Positions 23,101 through 36,140 of a stretch of DNA of 64,000 bases are shown here, one piece after another. The notes under the pieces are model-generated. The model was not told the origin of the DNA and searched no databases. It worked only from the letters and a program-made list of their open reading frames with translations. The position numbers and the translations under genes are program-made. Source of the DNA: Silene conica (lineage: Eukaryota; Streptophyta; Magnoliopsida; Caryophyllales; Caryophyllaceae); contig CM055319.2 of NCBI GenBank assembly GCA_029255685.2, positions 22,476,247 through 22,540,246 on the forward strand, in the 5' to 3' direction. Position 1 is the first letter of the stretch. Each line of letters starts with the position of its first letter.

Positions 23101-24980
23101 CAAAAAGGGAATTGCCACGTGAACAGTCGACACCTCGTGAATGGGTCACTCTCAATAAGTCCTTCCGTCTTCTTTGACCCACGTCCCCATTTCCTTCTTC
23201 TTTGGTCAACTTTGGAGGAATACATGTGGAAATTGTATGTCGAGTGCAACCTCACTTCCGACCATTGGTTAGGCTTTTACAAGTAGATTTTATATAATGA
23301 AAATATTAACGGATAGTTTTGCTTCTTTATCTTATTTAGGGGCGAAACTATAAATTATTTATAGTTTGGATTTTAAATTTATTAAAAGGCTTACAAGTGG
23401 ATATGTCTACGTACTTTTGCACCATCTTATTTTAGATATCTCGTATTTTAGCTTTATATTTTAATCAACAATTTAATATTCGTATACTAAACCAACTATT
23501 TTATGATTATTCAAAATATTACAATGACTAACTTTTTTGATTGACTTTGTACGACCATAGTAGTGAACTTTTTTTTCCAGTGATTTGCATATATTTTACA
23601 TGCTACATCCCAATCAATTCTATATATTTTACTTTTTAAGCGCTATTTATAAGTCAGGTGAATTTTCGACACAATTTCTAACACACTCCCTCACATTCTG
23701 GGTTTTCTCCCCTTACATGGAACACAATATTTAAGGAATAATATATTTTAATGAATAAAGAGTTGTTGGAGTTTGAAATATCAGAAAGGGATGAATAATT
23801 ATGAGTTAAATAATGAATTGTGGGATCACAAGTATTAATGAAATGAATAAAATAAGAGTAAAAAAAGTTGGGTGGGGTTGGGTGATAGGAGAGAGTGATG
23901 AATAAAAAATTGTAGGGTGGACAAACTGGTAAAAAAATAGCATATTGGACAAATTGTCAAAAAAAAAAGTTGATTATGTGATTAATTGATAAAATTTGTT
24001 TAGTTAAGTATAAATAATATTATAAAAAAAATTATTAATGAATAAATAGTAAGTAATATATGTGGACGATAATTTGACAGTTTATCATCCATAAGGACCA
24101 TAAGTTTTACTTTACACTAAACAAAACCGAAAACTTCTTTAAATGACGTAAATGACGTAGATGTTAAATCTACAAATATTAGTTATCGTCTACATGGTAT
24201 ATATTTTCATTACATGCATCTTTGGATTTGAGACATGTAATAATGTTTAACACCTAGAATTAGCAAGACATATAACACTGTGCTACTATTTACTTCTACA
24301 AATTTTAAAAATGATTTTCGATATGTTTGGTATGAGTAATTTATACGGGACAATCTCGAAATTATGAGAGATTATTTGTGTCTACTTAAATTTTAGGTAA
24401 CTGTTTGATATATTTGTATTTACATAATTTTTTCAAGCCTTCTTATCACCACCATGTAGAATTTGCTAATAAATTAAGATAACACGTCAGCTAATTTAGG
24501 TAGGGTATTAAAAAAAATAGTCCCTCTGATTTCATATTTTGTTCCATTTGTGTTTGACACAATGATTAAGGTGGGAAATAAAATAAGTGTAAAAAATGGG
24601 GTAAGTTTGATGATGGGAAAGAGATATGAATAATTAGGAATTAAATAATAAATTGTAGGGCCATAAGTATTAAAAAAGAATAAAAAAAGAGTAAAAAAAG
24701 TTGGCTAGAGTTTGATAATAGGAGAGAGAGAAATGAATAAAATAAGAATAATAGTTTTTAAAATAGGAAAAAGGCAACAAAATTTGAATAATCTGTTTTA
24801 GTAAATCGGCTAGAAAATACTCCGTATGAAATTGGACAGAATATATGATTTGATAATCGGCGGTTTTGAGCACGTTGATAATCGACAACAATAGAAACAA
24901 AAAGCAGCACCCCCTCTCTCACCCATTCACATCTGACGACATTTGACTCTCATGTTCACTCATCCTCCCTCTCTATCAAA
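23101..24980. other. Intergenic region upstream of the kinase gene, with MITE remnants
   Basis: AT-rich and without a credible frame. Two diverged copies of the same MITE-like sequence lie at about 23690-23960 and 24525-24785, sharing phrases such as AAATAAAATAAGAGTAAAAA, AGTTGG and ATAGGAGAGAG. Their ends are too decayed to give target duplications. The promoter of the kinase should lie in the last few hundred bases, but no clear TATA box was found. The pyrimidine-rich leader (24910-24980) resembles a plant 5' UTR. Confidence 0.55.
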
Positions 24981-27900
24981 ATGCTTCTTACACTCTTCAC
25001 CGTCTTCTTCCTCCTCCTTCTTCCTCACCCTTCCATCTCCTTAACCCAAGAAGGCCTCCACCTCCTCACCCTCACCCACTCCCTCTCCGACCCAAACCAC
25101 CTTTTCAAATCCTGGAATCCACTCCACCCAACTCCATGCAACTGGACCGGCGTCACCTGCTCCGGTTCACCACTATCCGTAACCTCCCTTGACTTCTCCG
25201 GTTCATCCCTCACCGGTCCGTTCCCTCTCTCCCTATGCAACCTCCCTTCCCTCACCTCCCTCTCCTTCGGAGACAACAACCTCAACTCCACCCTCCCTTC
25301 CGACATTTCCAAGTGTCGCACTCTCGTCCACCTCGACCTCTCTGAGAATCTCCTCGTCGAACACATTCCTGAGTCTCTCTCTAGGATTACCAATCTTCGT
25401 TATCTTGATTTGAGTGGGAATAACTTCTCCGGTGACGTCCCCTCCACTTTCGCAACCTTTTCTCACCTCCAAGTTATATCCCTGTCGTATAATCTCCTCG
25501 ACGGTGCTTTTCCCAATCTATTGTTCAATATTTCTACTTTGCGACAACTTAACCTCAGTTACAACCCATTTCACCCCACTCAACTCGCTCCCCAACTCGG
25601 TACAATGCCCAACCTAGAGCTTTTCTGGGCATCCAACTCTAATTTAGTGGGTCACATTCCAACGAATTTAACCGCGCTTCAAAATTTGACCCTCTTTGAC
25701 GTGTCAGATAACGGCTTAACCGGAACAATCCCGAGTTCACTCACCGAGTTAACCAGTTTGGTCCAGGTTGAGCTCTTCAACAACTCGCTCACCGGCGAGT
25801 TACCCAAACTCGGTTGGAATAAAATGAAGTCGTTGAGGAACTTCGACGCGTCGATGAACCATATTACAGGAGCAATTCCAGACGAGTTGACTCGGTTGCA
25901 ACTCGCTTCCCTCAACCTGTACGAGAATAAACTCACCGGGTCGATTCCGGACGGCGTGGCGACTTCGGAGAACCTCTACGAGTTGAAGTTGTTCGGTAAC
26001 CAGCTCACCGGCGAGTTACCGATTAAACTCGGTGAGAACTCGCCGTTGAACCTCCTTGACGTGTCGAACAATCTTTTGACTGGGACCATCCCTCCTAACT
26101 TATGCTCAAAGGGGAAGTTATCGGAGCTTTTGGTACTATATAATTCGTTCTCCGGCGAAATTCCGGCGAGTTTGACCGAATGTCAGACATTGACCCGAAT
26201 TCGCTTGAACAATAATCAATTCTCCGGTGCAATTCCGGCAGAGTTTTGGGGACTTCCGCATGTTTATCTGCTGGAGCTCCGCTTCAATAATTTTTCGGGC
26301 GGGATATCAAAATTAATTTCAACTGCGACAAATTTATCGCAGTTATTGATTTCGAACAACGGTTTTTCAGGAGAAATTCCGAATGAAGTAGGGTTTTTGG
26401 GGAATTTAGTGAGTTTTGTGGGCAATGATAATAAGTTTTCGGGGCGGTTGCCGGGTTCAATAGTGAAATTGGCGGAGTTAGGAGTGTTAGATTTGCATAG
26501 TAATGGGTTATCTGATGACATTCCAAGTGGGATTAAAAATATGAAGAAACTCAATGATCTTAACTTAGCTGACAATCACTTTACCGGCGTAATTCCCGCT
26601 GAAATCGGGGATTTGCCTCTTAATTACCTTGATTTGTCCAATAATGAATTTTCAGGTCAGATACCTGATGAGTTGGAGAATTTGAAACTTAACCAATTCA
26701 ATTTTTCAAATAATCGTCTTTCCGGTGATCTCCCGCCTTTGTTTGCCACTGAGATTTACAAAAGCTCGTTTCTTGGTAATCCTGGATTATGCAGTGATTT
26801 AGCAGGATTATGTGGTGCTAAAAGTGAAGGAAAGAATCAAGGGTATATGTGGGTTTTAAGAATTATCTTTCTTCTTGCTGCACTTATATTTGTTTTAGGT
26901 CTAATCTGGTTTTATTGCAAGTACAAGAGTTTCAAGCAAGCCAAAAAATCGATTGATCGATCTAAATGGACTTTAACATCGTTTCATAAATTGGGTTTTA
27001 GTGAATATGAGATTTTAGATTGCTTAGATGAGGATAATGTCATAGGAACGGGTGCTTCTGGTAAGGTATACAAGGCTGTCCTAAGCAATGGTGAGACAGT
27101 CGCGGTGAAAAAGCTGTGGGGCTCGTCAAATAAGTTGGTGGACGAGGATGGGGATATCGAGAATGGTGTTGGTCTAGATGACGGGTTTGAGGCGGAGGTG
27201 GACACGTTAGGGAAGATTAGACACAAGAATATAGTGAGGTTGTGGTGCTGTTGCAAGACCAAGGGTTGTAAACTCCTTGTTTACGAGTACATGGTGAATG
27301 GTAGTTTAGGTGATTTGTTGCACGGATCAAAAGGCGGGTCGTTGGATTGGCCAACGAGGTATCGGATCACGCTGGATGCTGCTGAGGGCCTCTCTTATCT
27401 GCATCATGATTGTGTTCCTTCAATTGTACATAGAGATGTTAAGTCTAATAACATCTTGTTGGATGGTGAGTTTGGAGCAAAAGTGGCGGATTTTGGGGTG
27501 GCAAAGGTTGTAGATGCCATTGGAAAAGGCACTAAATCAATGTCCGTCATTGCCGGATCTTGTGGCTATATTGCCCCTGGTTAGTATCCTTTAGCAATCA
27601 AACTTATCCATATTTTGTTATTCCGTATTAGTTTCATTCATGCTGTATGATTTAGAACGCTGAATTCATATTAATCGACCCAAAATCATTCCGCCACTGA
27701 CAACATTTTGTCTTGGTTCATGTTTATTTCTTATATTCTTTGTTTTTGGCAACTTGGCATAATGTTCATGAATAGAAGTTGTAGTACAAATGTTGTCTGC
27801 TTTTTTCAGTAGTATGAAAGCAACACAAAATTCCGAGTTGCCTAGTTTGACATTTGTGTATAAAGAACGTTCCTTTCACTTTCAGTAATTATGCTATTTA

Positions 27901-28471
27901 ATTATACTTTAATTGAAAGGAATACCCATGTTGGCCAATTAATGTCAATTGTACTACTAATAATTTCAATTTTCTTGGTATGATTGGATGAAACCCTTGT
28001 CAAAATTCAATGTATTGTTACCATAGGAAAACAACGGATATCTAATTTTGTTTTTATTTTTTTTGTTTTTGTGTTGCAGAATATGCGTATACTCTCCGAG
28101 TCAATGAAAAGAGTGACATCTACAGTTTTGGGGTGGTGATTTTGGAACTAGTGACTGGTAAACGACCCGTGGACCCTGAATATGGTGAGAAGGACCTAGT
28201 TAATTGGGTATGCACCACACTGGACCAGAAGGGCATGGACCATGTCCTAGACTTGGAGCTTGATTCGTGCTTTAGGGAAGAAATATCTCGAGTCCTACAC
28301 ATAGGACTTCTTTGCACTAGTCCTCTCCCCATCAATCGTCCCTCGATGAGAAGAGTAGTGAAATTGTTACTTGAAGTGAGTGGTGAAAACCAGATGAAAT
28401 CCAGCAACAAAGACGGGAAGTTAACACCGTATTACTATGAAGATGCTTCCGATCATGGGAGTGTGGCCTAG
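24981..28471 (+). CDS. HSL1: Leucine-rich repeat receptor kinase, HAESA-LIKE1 type (996 aa)
   Basis: Exons 24981-27579 and 28080-28471, with one 500-bp intron (GT at 27580, TTGCAG end) that splits the Glu codon of the SCGYIAPE motif. Total 996 aa, the length of Arabidopsis HSL1. Parts: signal peptide (1 to about 22), N-terminal cap with CNWTGVTC, about 20 leucine-rich repeats, one membrane segment near residues 622-645 (WVLRIIFLLAALIFVLGLIW), then a kinase with GTGASGKVY loop (about 688), VAVKKLW Lys, HRDVKSNN (about 816, an RD kinase) and DFG. The ending KLTPYYYEDASDHGSVA is typical of HAESA/HSL1. The family sits at the plasma membrane and binds small peptides (IDA/IDL, and CLE9/10 for HSL1) with SERK co-receptors. 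No breaks seen. Confidence 0.95.
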
Positions 28472-28997
28472 AAAGAGTTGTGTTTTTAGTTTTAATGGTT
28501 TGCACTTTGCATCAAGGTGAGTAGGTAAAAAGGGCAACAACTCCCAAAGTAGTGGTGAAACAAGTCCCATTTGAGTGATAAGAGTAGTCATAGATGTATA
28601 GTAGCACTACTAGCAGAGTAGCAGTGTTGTTTGCGCAGGAAGAGTTGCTATCCACATTCCATAAGCCACCTTCACCAATTGAGTTCTTGCAGTGATTCAA
28701 TGTACTTCTACTGTTGTATACTGAATTACTGATGGTAATTTCTGTATCTTAGGGTTGTTTGGTTCACAACGAAAACATACAATGCCCATAGGTTATAATT
28801 ACTATGCTATTCTATTTCATGTAAACTTGAGAAGGTTGTTTGGTTGCGTGAGAACTCCAGTTTCATAAGAATTCCCACTTACCTAGAGGGGTTAGGTAAG
28901 TAATTTCCCATAGTATGGTGGAATTAGAGTTTCAATTCATGTGAATTGGGCAACCAAACAAGATATTTTTACACTTTCAGGCGGATAGGATCACTAG
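28472..28997. other. 3' region of the kinase gene and a MITE-like repeat
   Basis: The first 250 bp probably hold the 3' UTR. From about 28752 to 28963 a segment begins GGGTTGTTTGGTTCAC and ends in the inverse form GGGCAACCAAACAA. This is the end pattern of Tourist-like MITEs. No clear 3-bp duplication was found. Confidence 0.45.
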
Positions 28998-29877
28998 AAG
29001 GGATGGCAGTGGGTCGGGTACCCAACCCAGACCCTTAGGGTCGGACCCTAACGGGTCGGGTATGGGTCTGAATTTTTGAGACCCACTCGGGTATGGGTCT
29101 TATATAAAAACTTCGGGTCGGGTCCGGTCTTGGTCTTGGGACCCTACCCGACCCTTAGACCCTTATATTTATTAAAAAAAAAGAAAAAGAAAAAGAAAAA
29201 ACACACGTACGAATGTCAATAACCCAAATAATACACACAAACAGATGACCCTTATTAGTTATCATTAATATACTATACGCATATCCAAATCAGTAAGTCT
29301 TGTTTGCGACGGGTTATCATTTGTGACGGATATTTTGTGAGATAAAATGGATAGAAAATGAGTTAGTGGAGAAAGGGGACCACATGAATAGTGTTGGAGA
29401 GAGAGAAAAAGTGAGTATTTTGTGAGAGGAAACGGTATCCGTCGCAAGCTGGCGACGGATAGTGCCGTTGCAAATAAGAATTTGTGTATCCAAATAACCA
29501 TTAAGAATAACGAGGAAATTGATGAAAATGATGAGTTTGTGTACGGTAAATGATATATTTTAAGGTCGGGTACGGGTAATGATCCAAATAACCAAGACTT
29601 TGTAATACTTTAATCAAAACTTTGTAATTTAATTCGAACTTTGGGACATTTTATTGAATGACTCGTTAAGAAAAATTAGACCCTAGGGTAGACCCTACTC
29701 GGACCCAGACCCATTAGAGTCGGGATGGGTCCACTAATTTCAGACCCTTTAGGGTATGGGTCGGGTATGGGTCTAAGGTTTTTTTACTTCGGGTCGGGTA
29801 TGGGTCTAAGGTTTTTTTACTTCGGGTCGGGTCGGGTCTGCTGGACCCTACCCATATCCTACCCATTGCCATCCCTA
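28998..29877. mobile_element. Non-autonomous hAT element (880 bp)
   Basis: Ends AAGGGATGGCAGTGGGT and its inverse ACCCATTGCCATCCCTA, flanked by the exact 8-bp duplication ATCACTAG at 28990-28997 and 29878-29885. Both arms are filled with GGGTCGGGTATGGGTCT-like repeats, including two tandem copies of GGTTTTTTTACTTCGGGTC at 29775-29830. No transposase frame. Confidence 0.88.
29294..29488. mobile_element. MITE nested in the hAT element
   Basis: Left end GTCTTGTTTGCGACGG and right end, read inversely, TTCTTATTTGCAACGG. Inside the right end, CCGTCGCAAGCTGGCGACGG forms a further palindrome. Superfamily and duplication not resolved. Confidence 0.5.
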
Positions 29878-30089
29878 ATCACTAGTAGTAGGAGAATCAT
29901 ACATCCAATTTACTATCACCAATTTTATAATTTTTTTAGCATTATAATAATGTTTTTGATAAAGTTTCTGAGTTCAGTTACTAATATATTAAGCTCAAAA
30001 AATTACAATAAAACTAAAACTTACATATAAACTTAGTTAAATCATAGTTTTGACGGAAAAAAAATTATAATTTAACTTATAAACTTTAA

Positions 30090-30236
30090 TAAGTTCAGAA
30101 AAAATACTTATATGCTCAAAAACAAATAAAGTTTAAGATAATAAGTTTAGAAAAAAATATTCATATGTTCAAAAATAAATAAAGTTTAAGATAATAAGAG
30201 CAAAAAAAATACTCATATGCTCAAAAAAATTGAGTT
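30090..30236. repeat. Tandem repeat, about 53-bp unit, 2.7 copies
   Basis: Each unit has AAAAAATACTYATATGCTC followed by AAATAAAGTTTAAGATAATA. AT-rich, in the intergenic region downstream of the kinase. The rest of 29886-30877 shows nothing recognisable. Confidence 0.65.
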
Positions 30237-30877
30237 AATACATTTGACGTATATTCCTTTTTCTCGATCGCTAGGGTGTTAAAGTACTACTGCAATCAAA
30301 ATGCTACAAGTCGGGACCTCAAAGCTAGGATAACCTTTATTCTGATTTATCTAAGGACTCATGACTCATAAGACAATGTTTATCAATAACATCCATTAGA
30401 AGAAGACAAAAAAAAATCATTAAAAAGTAATAATAGAATAATGTTTGAGTGAAAAAATGATTGGGTTGTGCTGTTGCAACATTGTGATTTGTCTCTCATC
30501 CCACATGTAATCTTTTCATTGCCCAATTATTAAAGAGTGTACAAAATTAATACAATTAAATAATAAAAAGTAAGTGTCATAGGAATGTTACAAGAGCGTC
30601 ATTGATGGAGTAAAAAGAATCATTATATATATAAAAGACAAATGAAAAAAAGCGAATGTGACACTATAATATTTCAACATTCATATAATAAAGCTCTCTT
30701 ATTCATTTTGGCAATGTTAGTTCTAATTTGACCGATAAGAGTAAGTCAATTAATTGCATATAAGCCAACTAATTACATAGAGTATAAAATTCGAAAAAGT
30801 AAGGTGTGAATACTCAGTTGATAGTTTCCAATACCAATTACCCTTTAATGATGATTACATATAACAAGTAGATATCA

Positions 30878-31183
30878 GAGCAATAGCAATAGTAGAACTT
30901 CATATGAAGTTCTTCTTATTTCCAAGCTATTTTCACAAATTACTAAATTTAAGAACTTCACATTACAATAGAAGAACTTTATTTAATTCTTAATTAGGAC
31001 CCACTATTAATTATCTTATCTTCATACACTTCTTTTCCTTCTTGAAACCAACAAAGAACTTGGTTCTTAAATAAGAACTAAGTTCTTATTTTAACAAACC
31101 CAATGTGACTCACAATAGAAGAACTTTATTTTTAAAGTTGTTATTTACAAACCCAAGAATAAAAACTTCTATTGCTATTGCTC
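30878..31183. mobile_element. MITE with GAGCAATAGCAATAG termini
   Basis: 306 bp with inverted ends GAGCAATAGCAATAGTAGAA / CTATTGCTATTGCTC and a 3-bp duplication TCA at 30875-30877 and 31184-31186. Rich in the words GAACTT and AAGTTC. The size and 3-bp duplication suggest a PIF/Harbinger-type MITE. Confidence 0.7.
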
Positions 31184-31861
31184 TCAATTATCTTTTGGTT
31201 CTCAAGGTTGCTCGAGAATTTTAATGGTCATTGTCCCCTTTTTCCTATATTCTTTTGTCTCAAATATCGAAATATCATATTCTGCTTATTTAAGTTAAAT
31301 AATTAAATTAAATTTCAGATTATAGGTTATTTGAAACAAATTTTTTTTCCAAATTTTGTTCTAAAACGTACTTTACCGAAAATTAATACATTTTTGTTGT
31401 ATAGATTACCCTTTCTTAAGTTATGCCAAACGTCTAATGCTTAATGATTTTTTAAAATAAATCCCGTATTGTTTTGTCATATTAACGTACTTTTTACTTC
31501 CGTTAAAAGAACTCAAAGCTAATACTTAATTGACAACATTTTTATAAAACCTACTTTCTTAATAGTGCATAATATTATATGTACCGTTTTTATAAGTTTT
31601 CCTTATAACTTATTTTCAAGAAATTCTCTAAACATACTTCAATATATATACTTTTTATCTTCTTATTATTTAGGCCTTTTATATATACATAAAATATGTT
31701 ATTAGATTATCTAACGAGGGTAATTGATCACATAATTTACAAAAATGAAATTAACAACCCCGTGAATTTTCACGGGTGTTACCCTAGTTAAGGGTTAATA
31801 TTGTAGAGATGAATGAGTGATAAAAGGTGAAAATATTAATTTTATATTAATAGCATTAATA

Positions 31862-32078
31862 CTTCCTCCATTCAAATTCACTATACCACTTTCATTTTTA
31901 CACACTATTCACAAGTAAGCATTCAATTTCGATTTCCGCTCAATGCGTAAGTTAAAATATATTGATGTGAGATTTTGTTTGATTCGTCTTTACGAGAACA
32001 ATAAAAATATCTAACTTTTATAATTTTCGCAAATAGGTAATTAACGATATTGCTCAAATTATCAACGAATGGAGGTAG
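31862..32078. mobile_element. Stowaway-type MITE
   Basis: 217 bp starting CTTCCTCCATTC and ending GAATGGAGGTAG, flanked by TA at 31860-31861 and 32079-32080. The phrase TTGCTCAAATTATCAACGAA occurs inside the right end and again directly after the element. Confidence 0.8.
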
Positions 32079-32813
32079 TATTGCTCAAATTATTGCTCAA
32101 ATTATCAACGAAGATAATCTAAGAAAATGGTAAAGTTGCACATAAACACATTTCAAATAATTGACATTAACCCGCCTTTTCCAAAATCGGAAAGCAGTAA
32201 ATATTATTGCGCCACATTTCCCTGTCGTTACCTGGTGGTGATAAAAAGTAAAAAGTGCTTAGTTTGGGACATTTTTATTGGTCAAAATGAGTACAGAAGT
32301 CGGCATAAGACAGTAAATAATGCAGACAAAGATATGGAATTGTATAGATGGAGTAGATAGGTCACAAAACTCTGAACTGTCACCTGCAACTGTTCAATAT
32401 TTGGCCTCCCATATAGGCTAGTGTAGCCTTTCAATACATGCCAAACACGGCTCTGCTTTTAGTCTATTACTAGTAATTCAAGAGTATTCATGATTTTCTA
32501 CTTTTTTTTACTTTCATTTTACTCACTTGTAAAATGCTCCGATTATACAAGTTGAATTCATATGAGTATTGATAACATTCCTACTTTTTTTAACTCACAT
32601 TTTTACTCTACGTGTAATTGTGTAAATTGCGATTGAACGGATCGAGTTATGCACTTATGCAAGTTGAATTAGAATTTTGATCCGTTTTAAATATGGGTTG
32701 GGGTGAATATGATTATATGAGTGGGAATGAGGTCAAAACTAAAACGTGGGTCAAAAATATTTATGACAAATTTGTTCTCATTTTTAAAATAGAAAAACAA
32801 ATAATTTTTTATA

Positions 32814-32993
32814 GTGTTATAAAATATTATAGTATAATATTATATGGATGTCCATATTTTATAATATCTTAGAGTGTTTTATCTTATGGAAACTCTACCT
32901 CATTGTATATGTATATACCCCTCGTAATGGAATGTGAACATACTTTTTGTCTCTCTTACTTTCTCTCTACAATTCTCCCGTCTTTATTTCACA
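32814..32993 (+). repeat. 5' LTR of the copia-type element
   Basis: TGTTATAAAATATT to TTTATTTCACA. Followed at 32994-33010 by GCACGTTATCAGCACGA, the primer-site form seen in many plant copia elements. Confidence 0.88.
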
Positions 32994-33579
32994 GCACGTT
33001 ATCAGCACGAGTCTCTACCGTATGTTTACTATTCTATAATAAACATGTATACGATTTATAGTCTTTTGATACATCTTGGTATGTCATCATTCATCTTATA
33101 CAACTACAAATTTTAATTAATGCATATAATTAGATACTTGTTGAACAATATTGTATATTATAATAGTACGTACACAGGCACACAGGTATAATTTTATTAT
33201 TTAATAATTTTAATATTTAATAGTACGTTTGATTTATAATTTGGTGGTTGAACAATATTATATGCATTCATCTAATTAGACGCATCGAAATCCTATTCCA
33301 ATATAGAGTATTACTAATTCTATACAAGTTTTAACTGTCTGAATAAAAGGTATTTTTCAATACTTGTATGCATCCATTATTTAAAATTTGATAATCAAAA
33401 GGTTCATATTAGATCTATTCTATTATTCTCAATTGAATAAGGTACATTTTCTTGCATATGGTATATTGGTTAATTGTAAACTATAATTATATTATTATGG
33501 AATTTAACAAGATTTTGGTATGTATAGTCTATTAAAAGGATTTTATAATGTGTATGAGATTATTATATGTTTATATTAT

Positions 33580-33965
33580 GACTTTGACCTGAAATTCAAA
33601 GTTTTTAGGGGTGTAAATTTAACACCGTCTAATAAGGGAGATATGTCTTTGACCTGAAGTTCAAAGTTTTAAGGGGTGTAAATTTAACACTGTCTCATAA
33701 GGGAGATATGTTTATATGACTTTGACCTAAAATTCAAAGTTTTTAGGGGTGTAAATTTAACACTGTCTCATAAGGGAGATATGTTTATATGACTTTGACC
33801 TAAAATTCAAAGTTTTTAGGGGTGTAAATTTAACATTGTCTCATGAAGGAGATATGTTTATATTATGACTTTGACCTGAGTTTCAAGGGATGTAAATTTA
33901 ACCCCGTCTCATAAGGGAGATAGGTTTATATCCTGAAGTTCAAAGTTTTAAAGGGAAAAATTAAT
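33580..33965 (+). repeat. Tandem array in the copia leader, about 73-bp unit
   Basis: Five to six units starting at about 33580, 33648, 33718, 33791, 33867 and 33931. Each has CTTTGACCTGAAATTCAAAG-like inverted ends, then GGGGTGTAAATTTAACAC and CATAAGGGAGATATG. Weaker single copies of CCTGAAGTTCA recur through the rest of the element (for example near 38812, 38925 and 41300). Confidence 0.85.
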
Positions 33966-35590
33966 ACTGTCACATCAATACAATATATTCATATTGTATT
34001 TTGGACTTGAAGTTTCATAGGGAAACACCTCATACTATCTTGGGCCTGAAGTTCCAAAAGATTTATTTTATAAAGATAGGGACACTGGTAGAAAAAAGAC
34101 ATTTGGCAAGCACTTATGGCTATTGTTGTAGTTAATAACCGTAGCCGTAAAATTTTTGGGAATAGGCTTTTATAAAGGCTACGGTTGTTTTCAAAAAACC
34201 GTGGCCAAAACTAAAAAAAGCTACGGTTGTAGGTAATAACCGTAGCCAAAACTATTTCAAAAATATAAAAAGCTACGGTTGTAGGTAATAACCGTAGCCA
34301 AAACTGGTTATGAAAAAACAAAAACGACAATTAATTTTTAGAACCGTAGTCATATATCGTTTAAATTTTTTAAAATTCGATAATAAATATACATGAGATT
34401 TTTAATAATCCGCTAAAATATCCTTCCTTTCCCTCCAAAAAAAATTAAAAAATTAAACATATGCAAACCTCGTAACATTGTAGAATCAATAAAACCCAAT
34501 CAATTCAATTAAAATTAATCATAGAACACTATTGTTCATCGTGAAACCCTAATTATCAAAATTGGAAACCGCCATTTCCTTCACCTTCGGCCACCATCAT
34601 CAACGTCGCCTTCGACACTCTCACGCTGTTGTCGTCTGCTCTAATTGAGCGAAGTAGTTCGTCCCTGCTTATCTCCTTTCTGTTCATAGGTATCTCCTTT
34701 CAGTTCATAGCCAATTTAATCAATGATTTCTTTGTAACTTGTTGCTTGAATGATAGTCAGTAGTATTTATATTGCTTGAATTTTTTCTGTTGATAATCGA
34801 TTTAGATATTAGAGTATTTGATTATTTCTGTTTTAATGTTATGGGAATTGTTAGACTTGGGAACTTGGATTCAACAGAAAGGGAGATCCTAACTACTACC
34901 TTGTTAAACTGATACCTGCCAACGTCTTACATCGTTACCCAAACTGCTCTTTCTTATCGTTTTTATCGAGGAAAGTCAGATCTATGTGTCTTTGCCCTTT
35001 CTTTTGTGCTAACTGTTGACATTGGATACAAGATGTTGCATAATGTTGACATTGGATGCAAGTTGGTCGTGTCAATGCATTATATTCAACACCTTGTTTG
35101 TACACAGAAACAAAACATGTTGCAAATGAAACATGGCCTGTCAAAACTGATGATTTTTTCCCTTGAGCTTTTAACTGGAACATTTGACTGAATCCTTTCT
35201 TAAAGCAACAATTGTAGTAGTGCAATTCATTTGGTCATTCAGCTATGTCAACCGTTCCAATGCATACTAGACTAAATACTTCACAAGTAGGCCTGCTTTT
35301 AAATTAGGTTATGTCAAATCGATGGGTGGTTACTACTTGGTACCCTCTTTCTTCATGAATAAGCTTCTTAGTTTCCATTTTGAGAGGTCCATGAATAAAG
35401 TTCCTACTTTGAATATTTTGTTTTCTGCATGCTTTTGTGGTCATTGTGGTTTGTCTAAATTTGGATTACATGAAATAATCACATTGAAGATCCAACTTTG
35501 AAAAGTAGACAGTAGACTTAAAGTTCAATACGGAGCAGTTGATACATAATGAGTCATAAATTTGTTCATAGCATTATTGTTATTTTTTTT

Positions 35591-35690
35591 GCTGAATCAA
35601 CTCATGCATCAGCAGCTCGAAAATCTTCGCAAAAGGTACATTATGATTCCAAATTCTTACAATTTTGACAACGGCAACATGTACCGTTGG
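35591..35690 (+). pseudogene. Fragment of a MADS-box K-domain (B-sister type), captured in CACTA
   Basis: Translates as NQLMHQQLENLRKR, followed by GT, and a little further NGNMYRW. In B-sister MADS proteins the K-domain has an RKNQLL.QQL.NLRRK block followed by EEENSNMYRW, so both halves match in order. The stretch between them is degenerate. A TA microsatellite follows at 35691-35712. Judged from family knowledge only. Confidence 0.5.
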
Positions 35691-35989
35691 GTATATATAT
35701 ATATATATATCACTGATACTTTTGTTTACTTGTGTGTCGCCTGCTGTAAAACTTTCCCTCCGGCCAAAATAAGTCTTTACACACAAAAGTTGTGTTAAAA
35801 CATGACTTTGCACAAATAAATTATATTTGGTGTAAATGGGGGTGTCCAGATGTTGATGGGATTTAAACCCAAGTCGTGAATTTTACCACCGATGACTTTA
35901 GTAAAACAGTCCACATGTATGCAATACAGTTGTTATCAATTGACAGAATTTGATTATCCTAATTAAGTGAATTTAACACTGATACAGTT

Positions 35990-36140
35990 AACGGGAGCCG
36001 AACAAGAGCAGCTAGAAATGCCATTTCTGGGGGATGATCAGTCAAGTAGCAGCATTGTACTTCAGCTAGCTAGATCATCATCACCGCCTCAGTTCTATCG
36101 TTACCGCCTTCAGTCCACCCTTTCCAATCTTCAAATCTGA
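35990..36140 (+). pseudogene. Captured C-terminal exon of a B-sister-type MADS-box gene
   Basis: After an AG at about 35989 a frame reads LTGAEQEQLEMPFLGDDQ and ends QFYRYRLQSTLSNLQI with a TGA. The ending matches the PI-derived motif (RLQPTQPNLQ) that closes B-sister MADS proteins, and the preceding VLQLA is usual there too. It lies 300 bp downstream of the K-domain fragment and in the same orientation. No MADS DNA-binding exon was seen, so no functional factor could be made. Confidence 0.55.

Noticed and set aside
24525..24785. A complete Stowaway MITE
   Set aside because: The interior resembles the copy at 23690-23960, but the terminal repeats and TA duplication cannot be paired, so only a remnant is claimed.
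32127..32360. A 77-aa ORF starting with ATG
   Set aside because: No recognised domain, no supporting neighbours, and it sits in AT-rich intergenic DNA next to a MITE. Probably chance.
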